64,000 nucleotides of DNA, from contig NZ_JAMTCK010000020.1 in assembly GCF_024171785.1 (NCBI RefSeq), forward strand, positions 80,843 to 144,842, read 5' to 3'. The notes under the pieces were generated by a model. The model saw only the letters and a list, made by a program, of their open reading frames with translations, was not told where the DNA came from and searched no databases. Below are positions 1-7,848 of the stretch, piece by piece. The number at the start of each line of letters is the position of its first letter. Within the stretch, counting starts at the first letter, position 1. Origin of the DNA: Goodfellowiella coeruleoviolacea. GTDB taxonomy: Bacteria; Actinomycetota; Actinomycetes; Mycobacteriales; Pseudonocardiaceae. The position numbers and the translations under genes are program-made.

Positions 1-1241
1 TCGCGCACGAGCACCGGCTGATCGCCGGGCTCGCCGTTGTAGTCGGTGGTGACGAAGACGGCGTCGCGTTCCACGCCACCGCCGGTGAACCCGCGCAGGT
101 GCACGCCGTCGACCACGCCGCCGCGCCGCTTGTTGGTCTTGACGTACAGGGGGTACTTGACCGGGTAGCGCCCGGGGAACCCGGCCGGGTTGACCACGCA
201 GTGCTGGGCGTACACGTCGTGCACCCCGCCGGACATCTCGCTGCCCACGGTCACGCCACCCCACCGCCCGGCGAGCAGGCAGTTGTCGATGACGATGTGC
301 TCGCTGGGCACCCCGACCCGGCGGCCGTCGGCGTCCCGCCCGGCCTTGACGGCCACGCAGTCGTCGTTGGTGTCGAACCGGCAGCCGGTGACGCGCACGT
401 GCGAGCTGGCCTCGGGGTCGCAGCCGTCCGTGTTGTACAGGACACTGTGGACGGTCACGCCGCGCACGGTGACGTTGTCCGACAACACCGGGTGGATCGT
501 CCACATCGGAGGGTCGAGCAGGGTGACGCCGTCGACGAGCACGTTGTGGCAGCGGTGGAACTGGACCATGCTGGGCCGCAGGTGGTGGCCGGCGCCGAAG
601 ACCCGGTCGGCCACGGCCACGCCCTCGTCGCCCATCCGGCGCAGCCGCAGCTGGTCGGCGTGCTGCGGCCCGCCGTCCGCGTACCAGCTCTCCCACGGGC
701 CGAGCCGGGCCTGCCCGTCCAGCACGCCGGCGCCGGTCACGGCCACGTCGGTGCGGCCGTCCGCGTGCACGAACGGCGAGTAGTTGTAGCACTCGGTGCC
801 CTCCCACCTGGTCAGCACCACGGGCAGGTAGGCGGCCGGGTCCGGGCTGAACGCGATGGTGGCGCCCTCGGCCACGTGCAGGTCCACCCGGTCGAGCAGG
901 TGGATGGCCCCGGTGGCGAACCGGCCGGGCGGCACCAGCACCCGGCCGCCGCCCGCGTGGTGGCAGGCGCTGACCGCCCGGCGGAACGCCGCCGTGCAGT
1001 CGGTCCGCCCGTCGCCGACCGCGCCGAAGTCGGTGATCCGGAAGACGCGGTCGGGGAACACCGGCGGCCTGATCCGGTCGAGGACGTCCGGCAGCCGCCG
1101 CCAGGGGTCGGCCGGGTCGACGGACCGGGCCGCCACGGACCGCCCGGTCAGCAGACCGGTGGTGAGCACACCGCCGGCCAGCGCGCCACCCACCGCCAGT
1201 GCCACGCGCCGGGACCGCGCCACCTCGCGCCTCGCACCCAT
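1..1241 (-). CDS. Polygalacturonase-like glycoside hydrolase (GH28), 3' part off the window
   Basis: The reading frame starts at the ATG at 1241 and runs off the left edge, so about 413 N-terminal residues are visible. An Arg-rich start (SRRVALAV) and hydrophobic stretch look like a Sec or Tat signal. A mature beta-helix follows, with the typical entry ITDFGAVGDG near residue 80. GH28 signatures are NTDGCDPE near 267 and NDDCVAVKAGRD near 290, which supply the catalytic Asp residues. The usual GHG step is replaced by a GSEMSGG-type sequence, as in the exo-acting, plant-type branch. The family hydrolyses galacturonan or related pectic glycosidic bonds outside the cell. Family call is secure; exo versus endo and substrate are inference. 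No partner gene is visible on this side. Confidence 0.9.
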   Translation of the reverse strand, partial: MGARREVARSRRVALAVGGALAGGVLTTGLLTGRSVAARSVDPADPWRRLPDVLDRIRPPVFPDRVFRITDFGAVGDGRTDCTAAFRRAVSACHHAGGGRVLVPPGRFATGAIHLLDRVDLHVAEGATIAFSPDPAAYLPVVLTRWEGTECYNYSPFVHADGRTDVAVTGAGVLDGQARLGPWESWYADGGPQHADQLRLRRMGDEGVAVADRVFGAGHHLRPSMVQFHRCHNVLVDGVTLLDPPMWTIHPVLSDNVTVRGVTVHSVLYNTDGCDPEASSHVRVTGCRFDTNDDCVAVKAGRDADGRRVGVPSEHIVIDNCLLAGRWGGVTVGSEMSGGVHDVYAQHCVVNPAGFPGRYPVKYPLYVKTNKRRGGVVDGVHLRGFTGGGVERDAVFVTTDYNGEPGDQPVLVR

Positions 1242-1310
1242 CCGTCGCTCCGGTACTTCCCGTGACCCCACCAGGTCAACGATCGGGACGACCACCGAGT
1301 GCCTGCCGCG

Positions 1311-1410
1311 CCCAACGGCGGCCACCCCAGCGCGCCTCCCGCGTCGCGCCACCCCGGCCACCCAACGGTGGCCACCCCACCGCGCCACCCGCGTCGCGTC
1401 ACCCCCGGCG
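1311..1410. repeat. Two tandem 50-bp repeats
   Basis: Bases 1311-1360 and 1361-1410 are two head-to-tail copies of a C-rich 50-mer starting CCCAACGG, about 85 % identical. They lie between the divergent GH28 gene and the membrane-protein gene at 1521. No coding frame here looks real. Confidence 0.85.
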
Positions 1411-1520
1411 CGGTCGCCCTACCCTGACCGCCACCTGACCGGGCGGCGGTCGCCAAGATCGGGGGGCGGATCCGGGAAAGCCCTGACGTGCCGGTGGGGC
1501 GGCGCGGCGAAGGTAACACC

Positions 1521-2147
1521 GTGAAACTCACCGGCGTCTGCCTGATCACCGCACCGTTGTTCTTCCTCTGCTACGGCATCATCCGGCTGGTCGGCCGGCT
1601 GGACGGCCAGTACGGCCCCGGGCTGGACTGGCAGGCCGCCCACGTCAGCAACCTGATCGGCCTGCTGCTGTGCGTGCCGCTCGCGCTGGGCCTTGGCCGC
1701 CTGCTGGCCGGAACGCGTGGGCGCGGCCTGGCCGTGGGGCTCACCCTGGTCGGGGTGGCCACCTCGGTGGTCCAGTTCGTCGTGGACATCGTGGCCGGCC
1801 TGCTCGCCGCGGACCGGGCGGAGATGAGCGCGATCTCCCGGGGGTTCACCAGCCTCCCCGGCGTGCAGCCGGTCTTCTACCAGGTCGGCCCGCAGCTGAT
1901 GTTCGTCGGCCTGCTGGTGCTGGCGGTGCTGCTCGCGCGCGCCAAGGCACTGCCCTGGTGGGGCCCGGTGCTCGTGCTGGCCGGCCCGTGCCTCGGGCTG
2001 GTCTCCCTCGACCTGCTCCCGGTCGCCGCCCTGTGCCTGCTCGCCGGCTTCGCCCCGCTCGCCCTGCGCCTGCTGCGCGGCACCGCCGCCCCGCTGCCTC
2101 GGCCGTCCGCCGCGACCGCGCTCACCGCATCGCCTCGATTCCGCTGA
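1521..2147 (+). CDS. Six-helix integral membrane protein, unknown function
   Basis: 208 residues from the GTG at 1521, chosen because GAAGG lies 7-8 bases upstream; an in-frame GTG at 1488 lacks such a site. The protein is almost wholly hydrophobic, with about six membrane helices (residues ~2-25, 40-62, 70-95, 120-145, 150-172, 173-192) and an Arg/Pro-rich tail. It resembles small DUF4386-like actinobacterial membrane proteins, but I cannot assign the family. Its 3' end overlaps the convergent TetR gene by 26 bp. Confidence 0.75.
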   Translation: MKLTGVCLITAPLFFLCYGIIRLVGRLDGQYGPGLDWQAAHVSNLIGLLLCVPLALGLGRLLAGTRGRGLAVGLTLVGVATSVVQFVVDIVAGLLAADRAEMSAISRGFTSLPGVQPVFYQVGPQLMFVGLLVLAVLLARAKALPWWGPVLVLAGPCLGLVSLDLLPVAALCLLAGFAPLALRLLRGTAAPLPRPSAATALTASPRFR

Positions 2148-2856
2148 TCAGCATGTCCAGCACCGATCCGAACAGGACGTCCGGGGATTCCACAGTGGAC
2201 TCCCGGCTGATCAGCCGCAGGTTGGGCAGGTCGTCGTCCGGCTCGACCGGCGCCACCCCGGCCCACACCGCGGCGGGCTGGGCGGCCGGCGGCCGGTCCC
2301 GCCAGGAGTCCCAGACCTCGGCGAACCCGGCCACCTGCAACACGGTGATCATCCAGGCCCGGTACGCGTTCTGGGTGGACAGTCCGATGTCGAGGAAGAA
2401 GCCCAGCAACGCGTCGTCGGCGCGCAGCGCGTGCGGTGCGGCGAACGGGGTGAGGTCCTCGGCGCGGGCCAGCGCCAGCAGCCCGGGGTGGGCCCGGTAC
2501 CAGGCGCGCAGCGCGTGGCAGTGCGCGCGCAGACTCTCCCGCCACCGGGTCGGGTCCAGGCGCGGTTCGGGCAGGTCGGCCTGGCAGACGGCGACCAGCT
2601 CGCGGAGCAGGTCGTCCCGGTCGGCCACGTAGTTGTACAGCGCGCGCGGTGACACGCCGAGCCGGGCGGCCACGTTGCGCATGCTCAGCTCGGCCGGGCC
2701 GCCCTCGCCCAGCACCGCCAGGGCGGCCCGGGCGATCCGTTCCCTGGTCAGCGTGGGCCGTCCGGTGCGGAACTCCGGTCGCCGGCGCCGCCGCACCCCG
2801 GGGGTGGCGGCCGGGGTCGCCGGGTCCGGTCCGGCCTGCTCGTCACTGGCCACCAC
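2122..2856 (-). CDS. TetR/AcrR family transcriptional regulator
   Basis: 244 residues. After an Arg-rich tail (about 35 residues) comes a TetR N-terminal domain: RERIARAALAVLGEGG, then the helix-turn-helix MRNVAARLGVSPRALYNYV near residues 60-78. The C-terminal half is a ligand-binding domain of the TetR_C type. It is divergent from the membrane-protein gene at 2957, the probable target, and the 100-bp gap holds a perfect 6+2+6 palindrome. The effector cannot be read from sequence. The 3' end overlaps the convergent membrane gene. Confidence 0.93.
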   Translation of the reverse strand: MVASDEQAGPDPATPAATPGVRRRRRPEFRTGRPTLTRERIARAALAVLGEGGPAELSMRNVAARLGVSPRALYNYVADRDDLLRELVAVCQADLPEPRLDPTRWRESLRAHCHALRAWYRAHPGLLALARAEDLTPFAAPHALRADDALLGFFLDIGLSTQNAYRAWMITVLQVAGFAEVWDSWRDRPPAAQPAAVWAGVAPVEPDDDLPNLRLISRESTVESPDVLFGSVLDMLISGIEAMR

Positions 2857-2888
2857 GGCATCGTAGTGTCGGCTTGAACTTCACACAC

Positions 2889-2902
2889 CGTTGACTTCAA
2901 CG
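2889..2902. promoter_or_regulatory. Candidate TetR operator
   Basis: CGTTGACTTCAACG is a perfect inverted repeat (6-bp arms, 2-bp centre) in the divergent gap between the TetR gene (start 2856) and the membrane gene (start 2957). A related TGAACTTCA dyad sits just to its left at about 2875-2883. Confidence 0.5.
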
Positions 2903-2956
2903 GGTCGGAGCGGCCACACTCGGTCGGCCGATCACGCCGAACCCCCGGGAGTCGTC

Positions 2957-3481
2957 ATGCGGTGGTCCCTCGTCCTCAGTTGTGGCGTCGGCTTCGGGCT
3001 GGTGCTGAGCGTGCTGTTCACCGCGGCCCTGTTCGCCGGCGCCGCGGTCAGCCGGGACTTCCTCCTGGCCGACTACCCGCCGGAGATCCAGCGCCGCTAC
3101 GGCCGAGCCCGCAGCGAGCGGGGCCGGCGGGTCGCCACCTGGGTGGGGGTGCTGTTCTGGGGCGGCTGCTGTCCGCCCCTGGCGGCCGGCGCCGTGCTCA
3201 CCCTGTCCTCGGCGCTCGGCGGCGACGTGGGCTTCGCGCACGCGGCCGCCACCGGCGCGGTGATGTTCGCCACCCTCACCGTGTTCGACCTGGTCATCCT
3301 CGACTGGGTCATCTTCGCCGGGCTGCGCCCACGGGTGTTCACCCTGCCGGGCACCGAAGGCATGGCCGAGTACCGGGACCTGCGGTTCCACGCGGTCGCC
3401 GCGCTCAGGGGCAGTCCGCTGATCGTGGTCGCCGGCCTGCTCCTCGGCGGCGCGGTCACCGCCATCGAGGCACTCAGCTGA
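2957..3481 (+). CDS. Four-helix membrane protein, possible TetR target
   Basis: 174 residues from the ATG at 2957, preceded by CGGGAG at 2946-2951. Four hydrophobic segments (about residues 2-30, 58-86, 95-122, 146-168) flank a short charged loop (PPEIQRRYGRARSERGRR). I do not recognise a named family. Its position head-to-head with the TetR gene, with a palindrome between them, suggests control by that repressor. The cupin gene follows 98 bp downstream on the same strand and could be cotranscribed. Confidence 0.75.
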   Translation: MRWSLVLSCGVGFGLVLSVLFTAALFAGAAVSRDFLLADYPPEIQRRYGRARSERGRRVATWVGVLFWGGCCPPLAAGAVLTLSSALGGDVGFAHAAATGAVMFATLTVFDLVILDWVIFAGLRPRVFTLPGTEGMAEYRDLRFHAVAALRGSPLIVVAGLLLGGAVTAIEALS

Positions 3482-3579
3482 CCGGCCGCGCGCGCCGATG
3501 TCACAAAGTCCGGCCCTGTGCGGTCCTGTTGGGCGACAGGGCGGACCACGCCCACCGACCCGACACCGAGGAGCCCCGC

Positions 3580-4068
3580 ATGACAGCGCTCAACCCGGAC
3601 CACGCCGTGCTGGTGCGCGCGGCCGACGCCGAGGTGCTGCACGGCACCACCACGGTCCACCTGCTGGCGGACGGATCGGACACCGGCGGGGTGATCAGCG
3701 CCGCGCGCAGCCGGATGCCCAGGGACACGGCGGGTGCCTCCCCGCACCACCACCGCAACGCCGCGGAGATGTTCTTCGTCATCGAAGGCGGCCTGGACGT
3801 GCTGGTCGGCGACCGGGTCGTCACCGCGCGGGCGGGTGACTTCCTGCTGGTGCCACCGGGCATGGCGCACGCCTTCCGCACCCCGGCCGACACCGGCGCG
3901 GACTTCCTGTTCCTGATGCCCGAGGTGGACCGGTTCGACTACTTCCGGTTGCTCAACCGGGTCCAGCAGGGCCTGGCCAGTCCACAGGAGATCCTGGACA
4001 GCCAGGAGCGGTTCGACAACCACTTCCACGAGAGTCCGGTGTGGACGGAGCACTGCGCCGGCCGCTGA
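3580..4068 (+). CDS. Cupin-domain protein
   Basis: 162 residues from ATG 3580; GAGGAG lies about 8 bases upstream. A single cupin_2 barrel is clear: the first motif is SPHHHRNAAEMFFVIEG (His/Glu metal ligands, residues ~49-65) and the second is GDFLLVPPGMAHAF (His ligand, ~86-100). A helical tail of about 50 residues follows. Cupins of this size include dioxygenases, isomerases and small-molecule sensors; nothing here chooses between them. It is convergent with the metallophosphoesterase gene. Confidence 0.88.
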   Translation: MTALNPDHAVLVRAADAEVLHGTTTVHLLADGSDTGGVISAARSRMPRDTAGASPHHHRNAAEMFFVIEGGLDVLVGDRVVTARAGDFLLVPPGMAHAFRTPADTGADFLFLMPEVDRFDYFRLLNRVQQGLASPQEILDSQERFDNHFHESPVWTEHCAGR

Positions 4069-4099
4069 CCCCGCCTCCGGGCGCGGCCGGCGCGCGCGG

Positions 4100-4861
4100 T
4101 CAGCGCACCACCCGGTAGTGCGTGGTGAGCCGGCCGTCGTCGTCGAGGACGTGCAGGGCGATCATCGGCGGGCTGTCCAGGTCCACGATGTCGCCGCGCT
4201 CCCACGGCAGCAACCGGGCCGTGGCCACCACACCGGGCGCGACCAGCAGCGGCCGACCGGCGAACGTGGTGGCCGCGGCCTGGTGGGCGTGTCCACACAG
4301 GACCGCCACCACCTGGGGGTGGCGGTCGAGCACCGCGGCCAGCCGCTGCTCGCCGAACTGGCGCATGGTGTCGCCGACCGGGTTGTGCAGCGGCACCGGC
4401 GGGTGGTGGAAGCAGACGAAGACCGGTGCGCCGTCGCGGTGTTCGGTCAGCACCTCCTCCAGCCAGGTCAGGGTCTCGTCGGCCAGGTAGCCGTCGTCAC
4501 GCCCGGGAATGCTGGAGTCGCACAGCGCGAACACGGCCGCGCCCACCCGCACCACCTGGTTGATCGGCTCGTCGCCAGCGGGGTCATCGCCGGTGGGCTC
4601 GCCGAGCAGCACCTCGCGGTAGGCGCCGCGCACGTCGTGGTTGCCCGGGCAGGTCAGCACCGGCAGGGCCGTGCCGGCCAGGATCTCGTTCACCCGCGCG
4701 TACTCGTCGGGCCGGCCGTGGTCGGCGATGTCCCCGGTGAGCAGCACGGCGTCCACCGGAGCGGCCAGGTCACCGATGAAGCGCAGCACCCGCCGCGCCC
4801 GCTCGACGGACCGGTCACCCCCGTCGACGTGCACGTCGCTGATGTGGGCCAGAACGAACAT
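4100..4861 (-). CDS. Metallophosphoesterase, cyclic-nucleotide phosphodiesterase-like
   Basis: 253 residues from ATG 4861, where the coding strand reads GGAGGGGG about 8 bases upstream. All calcineurin-like metal motifs are present: DxH at D9/H11 (HISDVH), GDIADHG near 46, GNHD near 83, HHPP near 157 and GHAH near 193. Length and motif spacing fit the class III 3',5'-cAMP phosphodiesterase group (Rv0805/CpdA-like), though these enzymes often act on other phosphodiesters. It is a soluble cytoplasmic protein and the last gene of a leftward run after the SCO6745-like gene (138-bp gap). Confidence 0.9.
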   Translation of the reverse strand: MFVLAHISDVHVDGGDRSVERARRVLRFIGDLAAPVDAVLLTGDIADHGRPDEYARVNEILAGTALPVLTCPGNHDVRGAYREVLLGEPTGDDPAGDEPINQVVRVGAAVFALCDSSIPGRDDGYLADETLTWLEEVLTEHRDGAPVFVCFHHPPVPLHNPVGDTMRQFGEQRLAAVLDRHPQVVAVLCGHAHQAAATTFAGRPLLVAPGVVATARLLPWERGDIVDLDSPPMIALHVLDDDGRLTTHYRVVR

Positions 4862-4999
4862 GTGGGCATCCCCCTCCGCGTCACGCCCGGGGCCCGGGGT
4901 CGTCCGGGACCGCTGCTGCCGGGCCGGGCCACCGGTGCGCCCCACACAGTGCCAGCACCTCCCGAGGCATGGCGCCCCGGTCCGGCGAACCGGTTGGGG

Positions 5000-5830
5000 T
5001 CAGCGCAGCTGCCGGTAGGTCCCGGCCGAGCTGAACGCCTGGTCGATCGGCGCGATGAGCGAGGCCAGGCGACGGGCGCCCTCGGCACCGATCGGTGTCC
5101 ACAGCGCGGCGCAGTGCTCGTCGGTCTCGACCTCGATCCGCTCGCGCGCCGCGGCGCCGGCCTCGGTCACGGTGCCGTCGGCGTTGAGCCAGCCGCGCGC
5201 GACCAGCCGGGCCGTCGCCCCGGCCCACTCCTCGTCGCTCCACTGGCGGGTCGTGCGCACCAGCCCGAGCGGGAGGCGGCCGGTCGCGGTCTGCAGGACG
5301 TTGCAGTCGCACGGCCCGAGCCGGTTGTCGGCGAGCACGACCAGGTGCGCGTCCCCGCGCCACTCGCGCAGCACCGTGATCTGCTGCCACAGCGCGACGA
5401 GCGGATCGGCCGGGAGCGCGACCGACGCGTTCGCGGCGGCCAGCGGCTTGCCGGCGTGGTCGGCGGCGGCGACGACCGGGTCGATCAGCGACCGCGCCGC
5501 CGCGATCTGCTCGGCGGTGAGGGGCACGCCGACGCGGCGCATCGCCCGACCGGCGGCGGCGAAGCGGGCGGCCTGCCAGCGCTCGGGCGGGGCGACGTCC
5601 CACACGCCCGCCATCTGCCGCACCGAGCGGGGGCTGAACCCGTAGAAGGTGGCGAGCACGACCTGCCACGGCACCGCGCCCAGCGCCGCCGCGCGGAACG
5701 CGAAGTACCTCGGCCGGGAGGCGGTGACCCCGAGCGTGGCGGCCTCCTCCTCGCTCTCCGGGACCAGGTAGATGAACCGGTGGGCGGCGTTGACGGCGAG
5801 GCTGACCTCGCGAACGGCGGTCATGTCCAT
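5000..5830 (-). CDS. SCO6745/SalK-like helix-turn-helix family protein
   Basis: 276 residues from ATG 5830; an ATG two codons inside (5824) is equally possible, and GAGGGG lies upstream of both. The sequence matches the actinobacterial SCO6745 (SalK-like) family: an N-terminal segment beginning AHRFIYLVPE, the central FAFRAAALG...FYGFSP pattern, and a C-terminal helical half with WNADGTVT-like wing (GWLNADGTVTEAG). Members are taken to be regulators or accessory proteins of unknown biochemistry. It lies 36 bp downstream of the GntR gene on the same strand, so the two probably form an operon. Confidence 0.75.
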   Translation of the reverse strand: MDMTAVREVSLAVNAAHRFIYLVPESEEEAATLGVTASRPRYFAFRAAALGAVPWQVVLATFYGFSPRSVRQMAGVWDVAPPERWQAARFAAAGRAMRRVGVPLTAEQIAAARSLIDPVVAAADHAGKPLAAANASVALPADPLVALWQQITVLREWRGDAHLVVLADNRLGPCDCNVLQTATGRLPLGLVRTTRQWSDEEWAGATARLVARGWLNADGTVTEAGAAARERIEVETDEHCAALWTPIGAEGARRLASLIAPIDQAFSSAGTYRQLR

Positions 5831-5866
5831 GAGTGGGTGTCCCCTCAACGAGGTCGGCGGGACGCG

Positions 5867-6559
5867 TCAGGCGTCCTCGGGCGGGTGTCCGGCGGGTGTG
5901 GCCTGGTCGGCGAGCGCGGCGGCGGTGACGGCGAGGTGGTCCGCCAGGGCGGCGGCCGCCGCCTCGCCCTGCCGGCTCAGCGCCAGCTGTTCGAGCCGGC
6001 GGTGTTCGGCCAGGTAGTCGCGGGTCGGGGTGCTGGCGGCCGACCAGCGGCGGGACAGCTCGCTGGCGGTCCACAGCCGCTCGAAGGTGTCCAGCAGGAC
6101 GTCGTTGCCGCACGCGTCGAGCAGCGCGCGGTGGAACGCGTGGTGCGCGGCGGCCCACGCGTCGGAGAAGTGGACGTCGTCGTCGCGCTCGAACGGGGGT
6201 GTGCGGGCGAGCCGGTGGTGGGCGGCGCGCACCCGCGTTTCCCACTCCAGGTCGCCGCGGCTGATCGCCATGCGCAGCATGGTCGGCTCGATCGCCGCCC
6301 GCGCCTCGGCGATCACCTGCCACCGCGCGTCGCCCGCCTGCGGCACCACGAACCCCCGGTTCGGCAGGCGCTCGGCCAGGCCCTCCCCGACCAGCCGCAG
6401 CAGGCACTCCCGGACCACCGCGAGACTCACCCCGTGCGCCAGGGCCAGCTCCTGCGGTTTCAACGCCTGCCCCGGGCGGAACTCGCCGTGCAGGACCGCC
6501 GCCCGCAGCGACTCGTAGGCCCGCACCGACGGCGCCACACCCCTGCCGTGCTCTGCCAC
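5867..6559 (-). CDS. GntR family regulator, FCD (FadR-like) subgroup
   Basis: 230 residues from GTG 6559. The N-terminal winged helix-turn-helix (residues ~10-75) contains YESLRAAVLHGEFRPG and the recognition region LALAHGVSLAVVRECLLRL. An all-helical FCD ligand domain follows, with the metal-type motifs FHRALLDACGN and a late EHRRLEQLA. FCD members usually sense carboxylic acids. The upstream gap carries an inverted repeat CGATT-N12-AATCG, a good autoregulatory site. It is first gene of a leftward operon with the SCO6745-like gene. Confidence 0.92.
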   Translation of the reverse strand: MAEHGRGVAPSVRAYESLRAAVLHGEFRPGQALKPQELALAHGVSLAVVRECLLRLVGEGLAERLPNRGFVVPQAGDARWQVIAEARAAIEPTMLRMAISRGDLEWETRVRAAHHRLARTPPFERDDDVHFSDAWAAAHHAFHRALLDACGNDVLLDTFERLWTASELSRRWSAASTPTRDYLAEHRRLEQLALSRQGEAAAAALADHLAVTAAALADQATPAGHPPEDA

Positions 6560-6867
6560 GCACTCGACCCTAGCCCAGATAATCGATTTTTGGAAGAACA
6601 ATCGACTTGGGAGGCGTCGTGCTGGCTCGGCCGCGGCCCGGCCGGCCGGGGTCACCACCACCGCCCCGAGACCCGGACCCCACCTCGTTTGTCCGAAATA
6701 GACAGTCTGGTGTGGACGCGGTGGCGAAGGGCCATCACTCGCCCGGCCGGGAAACGAGAGCGGCCACTCCTGATCGGCGAAGGCGAAACCGCGTGCCCGC
6801 CGCACACGTCTGACTCGCGTCAACCGGCCGGGACAGTCGCGGCCGGACGGAGTCAGGGAGTAGCGGA
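6560..6867. other. Intergenic stretch between GntR and the lipoprotein gene
   Basis: About 300 bp without a convincing gene. It holds the GntR inverted repeat, and at 6701-6718 an 18-mer beginning GACAGTCTGG whose exact reverse complement lies at 11474-11491. The lipoprotein promoter should be in the right part but I see no clear -35/-10 pair. Confidence 0.6.
6583..6604. promoter_or_regulatory. Candidate GntR operator
   Basis: CGATT (6583-6587) and AATCG (6600-6604) form an inverted repeat in a locally AT-rich patch 23 bp upstream of the GntR start. The same patch also shows AATCGA as a direct repeat 19 bp apart. Confidence 0.4.
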
Positions 6868-7521
6868 ATGTCGTTGCGGGTACGGCGGACACTGGCCCTC
6901 GCCGCGCTGACCGGCGCGGTGGCACTCGCCACCACCGGCTGTGGGAGCTACACGTCCGGCATTCCCTTCGTGCCCGGTGGCGTGGCAAAGGGGACCAGCG
7001 ACGCGGGCAGCGGGCGCACCGGGACCGCCGCGACCAGGAACACCCCGGTGCCCGAGGCCAAGCAGCTGCCGCCGGTCTGCGACGCCGTGCGCAACGTGGT
7101 GGACACCTTCGGCTTTCCCGAGGGCACCGAGTACGAGCCCAGCACGGCGCAGGGCTTCGAGGGCGGTCCTGGCCAGACCTGCAGCGTGTCCAATGAAGCG
7201 CTGTACGACGACCTGTACGGGGCGCTCGAACTCAGCGTGACGGTCGCGCTGAACGCCAAGGGCGCCAAGGCGATGGCCGAGTACAGCGAGACGTACAAGA
7301 GCCTGTCCGAGGACGGCGGTGGCGGCGGCGTGATCGACCTCCCGCCGGCGGACCTGGCCTACCTCAGCCCGGCCATCACCAGCAAGGTCCAGCTCTACAC
7401 GTTCAAGTCGAACATCGCGGTGACCGTGCTGTACCAGAACGACGGCGAGCCCGCCGACCAGGTGCTCAGCCAGGCCAAGGCACTGGCCGTCGCCGCCCTG
7501 GAGGCGGTCACCTACGAGTGA
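6868..7521 (+). CDS. Secreted lipoprotein, unknown function
   Basis: 217 residues from ATG 6868. A short basic start, a hydrophobic core (LALAALTGAVALATT) and the lipobox ATTGCG put the lipidated Cys at about residue 25. A low-complexity Gly/Thr linker follows, then a globular domain with two further Cys (residues ~72 and ~111, possibly a disulfide). The pattern, PPVCDAVRNVVDTFGFP followed by GQTCSVSN, recalls DUF3558-type actinobacterial lipoproteins but the match is loose. It is probably anchored on the outer face of the membrane. It is monocistronic and ends before a repeat-rich gap. Confidence 0.85.
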   Translation: MSLRVRRTLALAALTGAVALATTGCGSYTSGIPFVPGGVAKGTSDAGSGRTGTAATRNTPVPEAKQLPPVCDAVRNVVDTFGFPEGTEYEPSTAQGFEGGPGQTCSVSNEALYDDLYGALELSVTVALNAKGAKAMAEYSETYKSLSEDGGGGGVIDLPPADLAYLSPAITSKVQLYTFKSNIAVTVLYQNDGEPADQVLSQAKALAVAALEAVTYE

Positions 7522-7571
7522 GGCGCCAGGCGGCCGGGGACCCGCGCCGCCGTGCCTGCCCGCGCCCGACC

Positions 7572-7745
7572 TGATTGCCCGTGGCCGACCTGATCGCCCG
7601 TGTCCGACACCCACCACCGTCGGCCACGGCTGTCTTCCCTTGTCGGCCACGGCCGTCACCCGTGTTCCGCCACGGCTGTTCTCTGGTCGGCCACGGCCGT
7701 CACCAGTGTCAACCACGGCCGTCACCCGTGTTCCGCCACGGCGTC
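7572..7745. repeat. Cluster of imperfect GGCCACGGCCGTCACC repeats
   Basis: The gap after the lipoprotein gene is built of related units. At 7572-7610 a GCCGACCTGATYGCCCGT unit recurs. From 7612 to 7745 variants of GGCCACGGCYGTCWYCC recur about six times, and a 30-mer starting CCACGGCCGTCACCCGTG is repeated exactly at 7647-7676 and 7713-7742. Spacing is irregular and no spacer-repeat order of a CRISPR is seen. Confidence 0.8.
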
Positions 7746-7791
7746 GCGGACGTGGTGGGCGGAGTTGTGGCAGGCCCTGCCGGCCGCCCGG

Positions 7792-7819
7792 TTATCCACA
7801 GGCCGGTCAGTTATCCACA
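7792..7819 (+). other. Two perfect DnaA boxes
   Basis: TTATCCACA occurs at 7792-7800 and again at 7811-7819, both on the plus strand, 19 bp apart. Both match the consensus exactly in very GC-rich DNA, in a non-coding gap. No dnaA, dnaN or parAB gene is near, so this is not evidently oriC; a DnaA-binding or titration site is possible. Confidence 0.65.
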
Positions 7820-7848
7820 GGCACCGCGCAGGGGCTGGGCCCGGCTGA

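Noticed and set aside
4118..6910. 930-codon plus-strand open frame across the metallophosphoesterase, SCO6745-like and GntR genes
   Set aside because: It crosses three minus-strand genes with clear motifs and shows no domain of its own.
7572..7745. CRISPR array
   Set aside because: Units are irregular in length and spacing, spacers are not unique, and no cas gene is near.
7792..7819. Chromosomal origin of replication
   Set aside because: Only two DnaA boxes and none of dnaA, dnaN, gyrB, parA or rnpA nearby.
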